A stretch of DNA of 55,782 nucleotides from Candidatus Poribacteria bacterium (GCA_003635265.1 PYIZ01000051.1:1-55782); one strand, 5' to 3'. Positions 1-8,502 are shown, numbered from the stretch's first letter. A program made the numbers and translations. Notes: a model not told the origin generated them from the sequence alone.

Positions 1-1
1 C

Positions 2-136
2 GAGAGATGGATAACCGAAGATTATTCGTTTGACCTTACGCCAATCAAAGCGCTGTATCAGGACGCATATCACACATCAACGGGCATCATCAATGTGCTA
101 TTGACGGATGCAGGTGTGCTTACCTATCAATTTTGA
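2..136 (+). CDS. C-terminal end of an unidentified protein (cut by the window edge)
   Basis: An open frame enters from the left edge and runs 44 codons to a TGA at 134-136. The visible tail ends in ...LLTDAGVLTYQF. I do not recognise the family. It is followed 15 bases later by the start of a small gene (ATG 152) on the same strand, so the two could share a transcript. The open frame and sensible composition support a real gene end, but no function can be given. Confidence 0.5.
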   Translation, partial: ERWITEDYSFDLTPIKALYQDAYHTSTGIINVLLTDAGVLTYQF

Positions 137-151
137 GGGGAGGTGATTCAG

Positions 152-250
152 ATGGCGAAGAAGTCCAGAGTTGTAAATGCGCCTCGCAAAGGTCGTCCTT
201 CAGACATTCCGGGGCAGTCTCAAAACAAGGCTGGAAAGAATCGAGGAATT
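152..250 (+). pseudogene. 5' part of a small basic-protein gene, apparently split by the tnpB element
   Basis: ATG at 152 is preceded by a very strong ribosome binding site (GGGGAGGTG at about 138-146). The 33 codons before the element encode a lysine/arginine-rich peptide starting MAKKSRVVNAPRKGRPSD. From 251 on the frame runs into the right-end hairpin of the tnpB element, so the residues read from there are element sequence. If base 250 is joined to base 1646, the frame stays open for 14 more codons and stops at 1688-1690, giving a 47-residue protein. The family is unknown. The call depends on the element boundaries, which I inferred by comparing two copies. Confidence 0.5.
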
Positions 251-420
251 GACGTACTCCCACACCCTAAAGGGTGGGGATTCTCCCCAGTTCCTGATAG
301 GGTGTCGAATTGTGCTATCAACAAGGATTGCCCGACGAATCGGGACTTACGTCCTCTCCTTCATGGGTTGACGCCCCAACCCTATAGATGTTAATTGCAG
401 CGTTGCGGTCTCGGTCATGC
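251..420 (-). ncRNA. Predicted right-end (omega/reRNA-type) guide RNA region of the tnpB element
   Basis: TnpB proteins use an RNA made from the 3' end of tnpB and the element right end, with the guide lying in flanking DNA. Here the minus-strand tnpB tail (318 to about 420) contains the hairpin GGGTTG/CAACCC near 365-383 and leads into the right-end hairpin at 259-279. Minus-strand sequence below about 251 would be the guide and lies in the interrupted small gene. This is inferred from family knowledge and position. The upstream end is a rough guess. Confidence 0.35.
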
Positions 421-1454
421 ACCGTCCCACAATCGTTACACTGCCAAGTTCTATCACGCAGATTCAACGCTTCATTGATAGCATCGCAGACGGAACAAGT
501 TTTACTCGTTGGATACCACTTATCAATGAACTTGATTTTAACACCTTTTCTCTTGGCGATATACACCAACTTCTTGACGAAATCGGCAAAGCCTAAGTCA
601 CTGACTTTTCGTCCCCAAAGGGCTTTCATGCCTTGTAGGTTCAAGTCCTCGAGTCGAATCTCGTCGTATGCGTCAGTCAGTTGGTGTGCCAACTTCCAGT
701 GGAAGTCCTCTCGTTGTCGTTCAATCTTACGGTGCTTCCGTGCTAAATCGAGCCTTGTTCTTTCCCGATTATTTGACTTTTTCTTGGTTCGTGAATGCGC
801 TCGGTTTGCACGTTTGATAGCGTTGAGACTGCGTTTGAAAAACTCAGGAGAGTCTATATCGTGTCCGTTATGACCGGTGAGATACCTTTTCAGACCAAAA
901 TCAAAGCCTGCGATTTTACCCGTCATGACCCGATTAAGGTCTGGTTCTTCATAGTCTGTTAAGATACAGATATAGACATCACCGATAGCGTCCCGTTTAA
1001 TCGTGCAACGCTTGGGGTTGCCAAATACATCACGGGATTTGAAATACTGATAGATACGTTTACCTATTTTGATACAGTTGCCCGGTAACAGTTGCCAACC
1101 GGCTTGAAGCAAGGTGAATGATTTGTATTTACGACGGGGTTTGAAGCGAGGACGACCCCATGCTTTGCCTTGTGCCCTCGCTTCAAACATTGCACGGTAG
1201 CCCTTGTCGATACGGGAGACGACATCTTGTATCGATTGGCTTGGTAATTGATTCCAATGAGCATACTTTGGTAACCGTTTCAGTTTAGAAATATGATTGA
1301 TTAGCCGAAACTTGCTGATATATTTGCCATAGATGCCATAGTAACGACGCTGAAGGGCAACACAGTGATTCCACACCTCAGCATGACCGTCTATCGTCTT
1401 ATGCAACTCACGATTGCCGTGATTGGAATACAACTTGAACTTGTAGGTTTTCAT
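318..1454 (-). CDS. tnpB: TnpB RNA-guided nuclease of the IS200/IS605 family
   Basis: Full-length TnpB/OrfB-type protein, 378 residues from the chosen ATG at 1454 (MKTYKFKLYS...). The frame could extend to 1484, but that would translate through the structured leader; a GGAAAG sits about 10 bases before 1454. The split RuvC nuclease looks intact: the first Asp in AGFDFGLKRY, the Glu in IRLEDLNLQG, and the last Asp in DRDRNAAINI. A four-cysteine zinc finger (CSVC...CNDC) lies between the last two. The N-terminus matches the usual helix-turn-helix region. TnpB is an RNA-guided DNA endonuclease that helps IS605-type elements persist. No tnpA is adjacent. Nothing in the sequence suggests inactivation. 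Confidence 0.9.
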   Translation of the reverse strand: MKTYKFKLYSNHGNRELHKTIDGHAEVWNHCVALQRRYYGIYGKYISKFRLINHISKLKRLPKYAHWNQLPSQSIQDVVSRIDKGYRAMFEARAQGKAWGRPRFKPRRKYKSFTLLQAGWQLLPGNCIKIGKRIYQYFKSRDVFGNPKRCTIKRDAIGDVYICILTDYEEPDLNRVMTGKIAGFDFGLKRYLTGHNGHDIDSPEFFKRSLNAIKRANRAHSRTKKKSNNRERTRLDLARKHRKIERQREDFHWKLAHQLTDAYDEIRLEDLNLQGMKALWGRKVSDLGFADFVKKLVYIAKRKGVKIKFIDKWYPTSKTCSVCDAINEALNLRDRTWQCNDCGTVHDRDRNAAINIYRVGASTHEGEDVSPDSSGNPC

Positions 1455-1469
1455 TAGGCATAGCTTTCC

Positions 1470-1543
1470 GGCTTTCAAGTCCATGTCACTGGAGTGTGGG
1501 AGACCCTATCGTGCGATAGGGGTGACATTCTCCCACGAAAGCC
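1470..1543 (-). ncRNA. Pseudoknotted structured leader upstream of tnpB
   Basis: Four stems can be read directly. Outer: GGCTTTC 1470-1476 with GAAAGCC 1537-1543. B: ATGTCAC 1483-1489 with GTGACAT 1522-1528. C: GTGGGAGA 1496-1503 with TCTCCCAC 1529-1536. D: CCCTATCG 1504-1511 with CGATAGGG 1514-1521. B and C cross, so the fold is a pseudoknot, and C, D, B' and C' are contiguous, which favours coaxial stacking. The structure ends 15 bases before the tnpB start. A second copy at 8503-8580 keeps every stem although several have different bases. The arrangement would form in RNA or single-stranded DNA; the minus strand is chosen because it is the tnpB sense strand. Confidence 0.65.
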
Positions 1544-1645
1544 AAGAACAATACACCACATTTTGTTTACAAATTCAAACTTTTTTTAACAAACCAACGG
1601 GGTTTGGCTGACTACATCCCCACGCTAAAGCAGTGGGGTCTTGTC

Positions 1646-1690
1646 AGCAAGATTGATAACTCTGAGAATGCCAATTGTGTTTACCTTTGA
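1646..1690 (+). pseudogene. 3' part of the small basic-protein gene split by the tnpB element
   Basis: Directly beyond the left end of the element, 14 codons (SKIDNSENANCVYL) run to a TGA at 1688-1690, in frame with the 152-250 fragment if the element is removed at 250/1646. The stop lies 14 bases before the end of the convergent dusB, a normal spacing for a gene end. The assignment is inference from frame continuity. Confidence 0.35.
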
Positions 1691-1704
1691 CCAAAAAATT
1701 GGTA

Positions 1705-2745
1705 TTAGACGGACGGTCGCGTGAATTTCTGTTCTGCTTGTCCAACAGGGTTGAACACGAACATCATAGATTCAACATGCCTCTGTACATCATTTATAAC
1801 TTCAACAATCTCTTCATAACTCTTGAGGGTCACTAATTGTTCTCTATATGCCTTGACGTTGGGTATGCCTTTGAGATAATTCTTATAGTGTCTTCTCATC
1901 TCCAAAATCCCATGCCGTGGTCCCTTCCATTTAATGGAGAGTTCCAAGTGCTTTTTTAGGCTCGCCAACCGTTCTTTGATAGAAGGAGGGTCGAGCAGTT
2001 GTCCGGTCGAAAAATAGTGTTTAATCTCTCTAAAGATCCATGGGTAACCGATAGCCGCTCGTCCAACCATTATCCCATCAACGCCGTATTCTTGACGCAT
2101 CTTGTGTGCCTTTTGTGGAGAATCCACATCCCCATTCCCAAACACGGGTATCGTCATGCGCGGATTGTCCTTGATGGCTCCGATTAATGTCCAGTCAGCA
2201 CTCCCTTTATACATCTGTACACGAGTTCGCCCATGAATCGTAATCGCTTGGATCCCGACATCTTGCAATCTTTCTGCAACCTCAACGATGTATTGGGTCT
2301 TTTCATCCCAACCGAGTCGAGTTTTTACGGTGACAGGCAGAGATGTTGATTTTACTATTTCGCGGGTCATTCGAACCATCTTCGGAACGTCTCGCAATAT
2401 CCCTGCTCCTGCACCTTTGCAGGTAATTTTCTTGACGGGACAACCGTAATTAATATCAATTAAATCTGGATCCACCCGTTCGGCAATCTGAACCGCCGCT
2501 TTCATCGATTCAATATCACTTCCAAAAATCTGAATGCCTATCGGACGTTCCGATTCAAAGATATCCAGTTTCATGACGCTTTGTCGAGCGTTTCGGATAA
2601 GCCCTTCAGAAGAGATGAATTCCGTGTACATCAAGTCCACTCCAGCGACCTTGCACACTGCACGAAAAGGCGGATCGCTCACATCCTCCATCGGTGCTAA
2701 CAATAACGGAAAATTTCCTAACGCTATATCGCCAATTTTCACCAT
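1705..2745 (-). CDS. dusB: tRNA-dihydrouridine synthase (DusB-type)
   Basis: FMN-dependent reductase that makes dihydrouridine in tRNA. Visible family signs are the N-terminal PLLLAPMEDVSDPPFR, the NYGCPVKKITCKGAGAGILRD segment with the catalytic cysteine region, TVKTRLGWD, the HGRTR segment, and the FMN phosphate-binding GNGDV and DGIMVGRAAIG. The open frame extends 71 codons further upstream (to 2958), but that extension is unlike the family. ATG 2745 (MVKIGDIALGNFPLLLAPMED) gives a normal 346-residue protein with GGAG about 11 bases upstream. It is divergent from the protease at 2986. The family is certain; the start is less so. Confidence 0.9.
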   Translation of the reverse strand: MVKIGDIALGNFPLLLAPMEDVSDPPFRAVCKVAGVDLMYTEFISSEGLIRNARQSVMKLDIFESERPIGIQIFGSDIESMKAAVQIAERVDPDLIDINYGCPVKKITCKGAGAGILRDVPKMVRMTREIVKSTSLPVTVKTRLGWDEKTQYIVEVAERLQDVGIQAITIHGRTRVQMYKGSADWTLIGAIKDNPRMTIPVFGNGDVDSPQKAHKMRQEYGVDGIMVGRAAIGYPWIFREIKHYFSTGQLLDPPSIKERLASLKKHLELSIKWKGPRHGILEMRRHYKNYLKGIPNVKAYREQLVTLKSYEEIVEVINDVQRHVESMMFVFNPVGQAEQKFTRPSV

Positions 2746-2985
2746 AACCTGAATCATCTCCAGTGTATATTGTCCCAGCATGGCGGCATCATGCGGGACT
2801 TCAACTTGGTTGAAAAGGAATATGAAATTATAAGGACTTATTTGGGCTTTGTCAAACAGGAAATGAGGCGGATGAAAATTTACGGGCAAAGCGAATGACA
2901 CGGATGTTAAACTATAATAGACTAGAGATGATGAACTTGAGATAGTTGTGCGTGGCATTTAGCGACACAAGAAAGGAAGTATTGC

Positions 2986-5112
2986 TTGCAAAATACGGTT
3001 GCATATTCCAGACTATACTTATTGGGGGTTATATCGCTGTTTTTTATAATTCATCCCTGTGCAGCTGCACCACCGAACCCCTATCTTTTTTACAATTACA
3101 ATCCTGCTACCCACGATTGGACACCGAAGGCACCCACAAGCCACGATCAATTCCGCCATGCGTTAGATGGCTGTTGTTTTGTACGTGAGGGGAGCGTTTT
3201 ACAAGAAGACGGTATTGAGTATGTGCTAGCCATAAAGATTGATTTCTCGGATCAGCCGGGGCAGCGACCGGGGGCAGCGTTTGATCAGTACCTGTTCGCA
3301 GATAAAGGCGTTTCGTTGAAAACCTACTACAGGGAAGTTTCTTACGAACAGATGGACATACAGCCCGGACCGATGGGAGGTGCCGTTCCGAAAGGGAACC
3401 AATGGATTCGTGCACAGAATCCGATGAGTTATTACGGCGAGGGACAAATTAATGTCAGACGTTCCCGAGAGCTGGTTCGTGAAGCCTGTGTGGCAATGGA
3501 TGATATAGTCGATTTTTCTGCTTATGACCGTGACGGAGACGGTGTGGTAGACCACGTGTTTGTCATCCATTCCGGGGACGACCAAGCTTCGACTGCAGAA
3601 ATGAATGATATCTGGTCAATTTTGGTCCAGGACATCAACATAGAACTTGATGGTGTGCGCGTCAGCACGGCCGTTCTAGTTGCCGAAGAGCCAAATTTCG
3701 ATAAACCACACCTCGGTATCTACTTCCACGAATTTTTCCACGATTTTGGTGCCCCTGATGTCTACGGCGGTAATTTTACCGGTCCAAGCGATCACAAGTG
3801 GGGATTGATGGGGCAGTTTGGTCCCTATCAAGGTGAAATCGTCAATGGAATTGGGGACGGACTACAACCGAGTCATATCAGCGGCTACTTGAAATGGGAC
3901 TTTGATGCACGACCTGAAAACGGACGGCTCGGCTGGATTCAACCTGTTGAGATCACGGACAATGTTGCCAACCTACCCATACCCAGTTTTGAATTGCCTC
4001 CACACAACAATAAACTCTTCAAAATCGATATACCCGGTAAAATCAACAGATTTGGTGAGGGTACAGAATTTTTCCTCATCGAAAACCGCTATCGGGAATC
4101 GGGGGCGCTGTTCGACACTCGTTTGCCCGAATCTGGAATACTCATATGGCATATTGATGAAACCAAGGTGCGCCCTCCCGGCGCAATTGATGCTGCAAGT
4201 CAGATTTGGCTTGAGGATCCAAATGATCCTAAGCATTTTGGCATTCCCCCTGATAATCCAAATAACATAGATATCCGCACCATTACGGATGGAGCAGCAT
4301 ATTCTGCTGACGACAACGAGACATCTTTTACCCCGGCAACTCTGCCTAATAGCAATGCAAATGACGGGACAGTTTCCAAAATCTCTATCACAAATATCGG
4401 TTTTGAAGGACAGGAAATGACAATCTCAGTCGCGTTTGGAGATACCTATGAGCCGAATGATAACTTGGCAGAGGCTTTGCCTATTGAATTTGACCAAACC
4501 TATGAGTCTTTTATCGCTAGCGAGAAAGATAGGCGAGATCTCTATCGGTTCAATGCGATACCGGGAGAGGCGATCGTAGCGACCTTGACCACTAATTCCG
4601 ATACAGTCGATTATCGCTTGTCTATTCTTGACAAAAGCGATCGGTATATTGCTACCGCAGAACGGGTTGAAATAACAGAACTACAGGTTGTCTTTCAACC
4701 AGAACAAGCTGATACATTTTTTGTTTCAGTCGAATCCCTATCGGGCTTCAGCGAAGTGGATTCATACCGTCTCACCGTTAAGACAGTCCAGACGCGATCT
4801 GGCGGATTGAAGTTGGCACAAGTCCGCGCCTTTCCGAATCCGATGCGTGCCAATAATAATGAAATGGTTTTTGCCTACACAATCCCTAACTTCCAACTAG
4901 CTGATTCGGTCGAACTAGAAATCTTCAATGTCGCTGGCGATCTGGTTCATGCCGAGATCCGTCAGAATGTCATTGGATCTGGTCAATTCCGTTGGCATGG
5001 CAAAAATTCGAGTAATGAAACACTCGCCACAGGGATTTATATTTTCGTTATCTCTGCAACTCAAGGCGAAGAGATAGTACAGCAAATTGAGAAAATTGGT
5101 TTGGTCAGGTAA
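2986..5112 (+). CDS. Secreted M6-like zinc metalloprotease with C-terminal sorting-type domain
   Basis: 708 residues from a TTG start at 2986, with GAAAGGAAG 7-15 bases upstream. Residues 1-28 form a signal peptide (hydrophobic core LLGVISLFFII, then CAAAPP). The catalytic zinc motif HEFFHDFGAPD starts at His248 (HExxHxxGxxD form), with WGLMG about 20 residues later as the likely Met turn; this fits immune-inhibitor-A/M6-type peptidases. Residues about 485-600 resemble a bacterial pre-peptidase C-terminal (PPC) domain (YEPNDNLAEALPI...). The last 100 residues (FPNPM..., ...LATGIYIFVI) look like a FlgD-like or type IX-type C-terminal beta sandwich. The product is probably exported and degrades extracellular protein. 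TATAAT at 2913-2918 is a possible -10. Confidence 0.85.
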   Translation: MQNTVAYSRLYLLGVISLFFIIHPCAAAPPNPYLFYNYNPATHDWTPKAPTSHDQFRHALDGCCFVREGSVLQEDGIEYVLAIKIDFSDQPGQRPGAAFDQYLFADKGVSLKTYYREVSYEQMDIQPGPMGGAVPKGNQWIRAQNPMSYYGEGQINVRRSRELVREACVAMDDIVDFSAYDRDGDGVVDHVFVIHSGDDQASTAEMNDIWSILVQDINIELDGVRVSTAVLVAEEPNFDKPHLGIYFHEFFHDFGAPDVYGGNFTGPSDHKWGLMGQFGPYQGEIVNGIGDGLQPSHISGYLKWDFDARPENGRLGWIQPVEITDNVANLPIPSFELPPHNNKLFKIDIPGKINRFGEGTEFFLIENRYRESGALFDTRLPESGILIWHIDETKVRPPGAIDAASQIWLEDPNDPKHFGIPPDNPNNIDIRTITDGAAYSADDNETSFTPATLPNSNANDGTVSKISITNIGFEGQEMTISVAFGDTYEPNDNLAEALPIEFDQTYESFIASEKDRRDLYRFNAIPGEAIVATLTTNSDTVDYRLSILDKSDRYIATAERVEITELQVVFQPEQADTFFVSVESLSGFSEVDSYRLTVKTVQTRSGGLKLAQVRAFPNPMRANNNEMVFAYTIPNFQLADSVELEIFNVAGDLVHAEIRQNVIGSGQFRWHGKNSSNETLATGIYIFVISATQGEEIVQQIEKIGLVR

Positions 5113-5278
5113 AAGGTTCCTCTTGGCACAGTTAAGACTAAAAGTGGTGTTTAAGGGCTAATTTTGATTGGAAAATTTGCTGGTTGTGTGATAATCTTGT
5201 AACCTCTGTAAGATAATCGAACAGATTAGGACTTACGCAATTGAACCTTCAAAGCCTCATAATATATCGGGGCCGATA

Positions 5279-5341
5279 GGTACGGTTAGAAACCGTACCG
5301 AATTCAAACCAACCCGGTAGGTGCAGTTTCCTAACCGCACC
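5279..5341. repeat. Paired hairpins in inverted order (small dispersed-repeat candidate)
   Basis: The 337-base gap after the protease has no convincing gene. It holds a 9-bp perfect hairpin at 5279-5299 (GGTACGGTT / AACCGTACC, loop AGA) and a second at 5320-5341 (GGTGC.GTT / AAC.GCACC, loop TCCT). The reverse complement of the second closely matches the first, so the pair forms an inverted repeat of hairpins, a layout typical of REP/BIME-like or MITE-like elements. It could also act as a terminator for the protease, but no T tract follows. Confidence 0.55.
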
Positions 5342-5449
5342 AGTTTGGAATGTCTCATTAATTCTAAGGTCCACTATAATTAAGTTTGAAGTGGGTTAAG
5401 CCCATCTGTATTAGGTAGTACCTCGCGTTATTAATTACTGGAAATAGCT

Positions 5450-6388
5450 ATGGAACTTCCCCAGATTACACTAGAACAGATTCAGGAACGCTGCACGGAA
5501 CAAAGTTTTACGCGTGGTGTAGATTACTTTTACGCCGACGCAATTAGCAATCCGGTGTTTCACGACTATACCTTGTCAGCAACATGTGAGGGTACAGATA
5601 TAGATCCGTATCGTGTCACTGTAGAATTGATGCCGACACGCATTGACGCTGCCCACTGTTCGTGCTTATACGACTGGGGAGGAGATTGTAAACATATTGT
5701 TGCACTTCTGTTGACCTGCTTTCACAATCCAGAGACCATTCTCTCCCTTGAACCCTTATTTGCCACACTCGCGTCAGAACCGAGTTCAAGTCTTCTGCGT
5801 ATCATCTCAGAACTGCTCAAGCACGCGCCAGAATTGGTTCCCATTGTTCAGGAGTTGTCAGACGGTTTTCCCACTTCACCGTCCTCTGGACCGCTTTCTT
5901 CAGTCATGGTTTACCGGGAAGAAATTGATCGACTTTTTAGGCAGGAATCTCCTGAACAGGACGGACTTCATCATGTGTTAATCCAACTTGAAGGTTTAAG
6001 GCGACATGCGGAGTCCCTCGCACGATCGGGTGAAACGGAATCCGCACTGTCACTTCTTCACGCACTGATTCACCAATCTATAGCACGCCATTCCGCCACG
6101 CTCCGGCAAAATGAATTACCCCTATTTGTCGAAAAATGCACGAAGGTATTCACGGAAGTCGTCGTAAACGCACAAGAACCAGTTGCAATCCATGAACACT
6201 GCCAAATGCTGTTGCAGCTCAGTTTTGATGCAGACCTGCTCTTTACACCGCTACTGACGGGTCTCCTAGAACAAATCTGTCTCACGGAAGATACGGTGGA
6301 TCTACAGATAGCGATTGAACAATATCTTTATGAGAACCCGGATCGACTGGCGCATGTTCAGCTTTTGCTTGCAATACGGTCAAACTGA
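5450..6388 (+). CDS. SWIM zinc-finger domain protein
   Basis: 312 residues. The N-terminal part carries a SWIM-type zinc motif, Cys70-x-Cys72-x7-Cys80-x-His82 (CSCLYDWGGDCKH), within a short beta-rich module starting at residue 1. SWIM domains are thought to bind DNA or proteins and are found in SNF2-associated and stand-alone bacterial proteins. The rest (about 100-312) is predicted helical, with TPR-like leucine spacing and no enzyme motif I recognise. No partner helicase lies next to it. The specific role is unknown. Confidence 0.75.
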   Translation: MELPQITLEQIQERCTEQSFTRGVDYFYADAISNPVFHDYTLSATCEGTDIDPYRVTVELMPTRIDAAHCSCLYDWGGDCKHIVALLLTCFHNPETILSLEPLFATLASEPSSSLLRIISELLKHAPELVPIVQELSDGFPTSPSSGPLSSVMVYREEIDRLFRQESPEQDGLHHVLIQLEGLRRHAESLARSGETESALSLLHALIHQSIARHSATLRQNELPLFVEKCTKVFTEVVVNAQEPVAIHEHCQMLLQLSFDADLLFTPLLTGLLEQICLTEDTVDLQIAIEQYLYENPDRLAHVQLLLAIRSN

Positions 6389-6545
6389 AGATTTCCTACG
6401 GCTCAACGGATTTGAAAGTGAAGAATAGCAACTGACACATACTCTTTTTACATTCTAGCAAACCAATTACAGAAGATGAATCGCCATTACAAGGCATTGG
6501 CCTGCGTAAGTTCTACAGATATTTGGGAAATCAGAAGGAATTCAG

Positions 6546-7550
6546 ATGAACATTCTTGGCATTGAGACTTCGTGTGATGAAACCGCTGCAGCGGTCGTCA
6601 CTGACGGCAGAAAAATCCGATCTAATATCGTCGCTTCACAGATAGAACTTCACGCAAAGTATGGTGGGATTGTGCCTGAACTCGCCTCTCGCAAACATGT
6701 CGAAGCCATCAACTATATCGTGGATCAAGCGATGGATGAAGCGAGCTTGAGGTTCGACGAACTTGAAGCAATTGCCGTGACAAACCGCCCCGGTCTGATT
6801 GGTGCGCTTCTCGTTGGAGTCGCCGCCGCAAAGTCGTTGGCATACTGTCACGACCTGCCCCTTTTGGGGATTAACCATATTGAGGGGCATATTTACGCAA
6901 ACTTTATGGAACATGAAGCGTTGCCTTTCCCGCACGTCTGTCTCACTGTTTCGGGTGGACACACCCTCTTAGTGGAGGTCCAAGAGGGTTGGAAATATGA
7001 AATTCTTGGCACTACCCAAGATGATGCCGCCGGTGAAGCGTACGATAAGGTTGCCCAATATCTCGGACTCGGCTTCCCGGGTGGTAAGATAATCGATGAT
7101 TTAGCGAAAGAGGGTGATAGCGATGCAATCCAATTTCCGCGTCCAATGCTTGACCGTGACAACTACCAATTCAGTTTCAGTGGCATCAAAACTGCCGTCC
7201 GATTTTTTGTGGAAAAGGCGAAGGCAGCGGGAACATTGCCACCGATTGTGGACATCGCAGCCAGCTTTCAGGCAGCGGTCGTCGATGTGCTTGTAGGAAA
7301 AACTGTCCGAGCGGCGAAAGCGAAGAACCTCACGGCGATTACTTTAACGGGAGGCGTCGCAGCGAACCGGCAACTGCGCGAATCGATGCGTGAGGCGGGA
7401 GCAGAAATCGGCGCGGAAGTTTACTATCCGCCGATTCAACTCTGCACCGACAACGGCGCAATGATTGCCGGAGTTGCTTATCCCAAGTATCAAGAAGGAT
7501 TGAGAGACGGCCTTGATCTGAACGCATTTGCTTCTGGATCTATTGTGTGA
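6546..7550 (+). CDS. tsaD: tRNA N6-adenosine threonylcarbamoyltransferase TsaD
   Basis: 334 residues, the normal length. It starts MNILGIETSCDETAAAVV, the family signature, and carries the metal-binding HxxxH in NHIEGHIYA. ASKH-fold segments follow: SGGHT, DDAAGEAYDKVA, FSFSGIKTA and TGGVAANRQLRE. TsaD moves the threonylcarbamoyl group from its AMP adduct to A37 of ANN-decoding tRNAs. AGAAGGA sits just before the ATG. The next gene, 57 bases on, is tsaC, which makes the donor, so two steps of t6A synthesis are adjacent. TsaB and TsaE are not in this window. Confidence 0.97.
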   Translation: MNILGIETSCDETAAAVVTDGRKIRSNIVASQIELHAKYGGIVPELASRKHVEAINYIVDQAMDEASLRFDELEAIAVTNRPGLIGALLVGVAAAKSLAYCHDLPLLGINHIEGHIYANFMEHEALPFPHVCLTVSGGHTLLVEVQEGWKYEILGTTQDDAAGEAYDKVAQYLGLGFPGGKIIDDLAKEGDSDAIQFPRPMLDRDNYQFSFSGIKTAVRFFVEKAKAAGTLPPIVDIAASFQAAVVDVLVGKTVRAAKAKNLTAITLTGGVAANRQLRESMREAGAEIGAEVYYPPIQLCTDNGAMIAGVAYPKYQEGLRDGLDLNAFASGSIV

Positions 7551-7607
7551 AAAATGAATAATTGGTGTCCAAAATCTTAAAACTAAATCCTTTAACTTCC
7601 GAATCCT

Positions 7608-8213
7608 ATGAACCAATCCGATGATTTACAAATCAACCAAGCCATTGCAGCCTTGAGAGATGGTGGCGTAGTCGCTTTTCCGACCGATACAGTGTACGGT
7701 GTCGGTGTAGATCCGTTCCAACCGGATGCCGTCCGAAAGCTCTATCAGATTAAAGGCAGACCCATTGATAAACCGATTCCAATCTTAGTGGGATCGGTCA
7801 GTGACGTTGAGCGAGTCGCTCAAAATTTGCCACCAACCTTTTCACGACTTGCCGAACAGTTCTGGCCCGGAGAGCTAACGCTGATTGTAGAAGCAAAGTC
7901 ACTACCGCCCGAAATCACAGCAGGTGGGGATACAGTTGGTGTCCGTATGCCAGACCATCCATTAGCGCTTGCACTTCTTCAACGCTTCGGCGGTGCTATC
8001 GCGACAACTAGCGCAAACAAATCTGACGAACCACCCGCCACCTCAGCAGAGGAAGTCCGATCCGAACTTGGCGCCCTAGTCGGCATAATCCTTGATGGTG
8101 GACAAACAACAACGAAAATCGCCTCGACCGTTTTAGACCTGTCCGTGTCACCACCGCAAATCCGGCGAGACGGCGGCATTTCGATGGATCAACTTACCCC
8201 TTTTCTACGCTAG
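7608..8213 (+). CDS. tsaC: L-threonylcarbamoyladenylate synthase (TsaC/YrdC)
   Basis: 201 residues, a single Sua5/YciO/YrdC domain without the Sua5 C-terminal domain. Family features include VVAFPTDTVYGVGVD near residue 20, the KGRPIDKPIPILV basic patch that binds ATP and bicarbonate-derived carbamate, FWPGELTLI, and GVRMPDHPLALALL. It makes threonylcarbamoyl-AMP for TsaD, whose gene is immediately upstream. The stop codon lies 5 bases before the left limit of the tnpB-less element, so that element landed just behind the gene without damaging it. Confidence 0.95.
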   Translation: MNQSDDLQINQAIAALRDGGVVAFPTDTVYGVGVDPFQPDAVRKLYQIKGRPIDKPIPILVGSVSDVERVAQNLPPTFSRLAEQFWPGELTLIVEAKSLPPEITAGGDTVGVRMPDHPLALALLQRFGGAIATTSANKSDEPPATSAEEVRSELGALVGIILDGGQTTTKIASTVLDLSVSPPQIRRDGGISMDQLTPFLR

Positions 8214-8312
8214 CTTTATTGACCGCTCCCAAAGTTGAAACATTGGGATTCTTATGAGTAATCACTTTGTATCTCCTTCGAGAGTTTTTAACGGACTTAC
8301 GGGGGTGCCCCG

Positions 8313-8463
8313 CTAAGGGCACCCCGGCCGTATACCTGCTTCAATGAGATGTGCCATGCAAAATAGCGTGGTCTTACCGTCCCTCCACCCCGATAAATCG
8401 GGATCCTTGCGGACAGGCATTTTTACGTCTCGGCGTGTCCCGCCGCGACGGTTATACAATTTT
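8313..8463 (-). pseudogene. Remnant of the tnpB 3' end
   Basis: On the minus strand the short frame reads ...YNRRGGTRRDVKMPVRKDPDLSG..., which resembles the very end of TnpB-type proteins and lines up with the tail of the intact copy (IYRVGASTHEGEDVSPDSSG). At DNA level, TTTACGTCT near 8424 matches CTTACGTCCT near 345. No RuvC or zinc-finger sequence remains. It is kept possibly because this part also encodes the RNA scaffold. Confidence 0.4.
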
Positions 8464-8502
8464 GGACTTGGTTTTCGTCCATCTGTGGCTTGGTTAGCCA
8501 CT

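Larger units (their letters stand above)
251..1645 (-). mobile_element. tnpB-only IS200/IS605-type (IS1341-like) element
   Basis: The element carries one intact tnpB and no tnpA. Its right end, at the 3' side of tnpB, begins GACGTACTCCC and forms a hairpin at 259-279 (CACCCT/AGGGTG around AA, extended by CCC/GGG). Its left end holds the hairpin CCCCAC/GTGGGG at 1618-1638 and finishes with TTGTC at 1645. Subterminal hairpins instead of terminal inverted repeats are typical of this family. Boundaries were set by comparison with the related element at 8219-8661, which begins GACC.CTCCC and also ends TTGTC. Without tnpA, movement would need a transposase supplied in trans. Confidence 0.75.

Noticed and set aside
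251..394. Coding continuation of the small gene that starts at 152, up to 394
   Set aside because: From 251 the frame reads the right-end hairpin and tnpB tail of the element, so these residues are not part of the original gene.
2746..2958. 71-codon N-terminal extension of DusB
   Set aside because: The extension lacks similarity to the family and has no binding site at 2958; the core protein starts naturally at 2745.
3107..3585. Minus-strand frames of 100-120 codons inside the protease gene
   Set aside because: Antisense shadows of a gene with a clear domain structure; no start signals.
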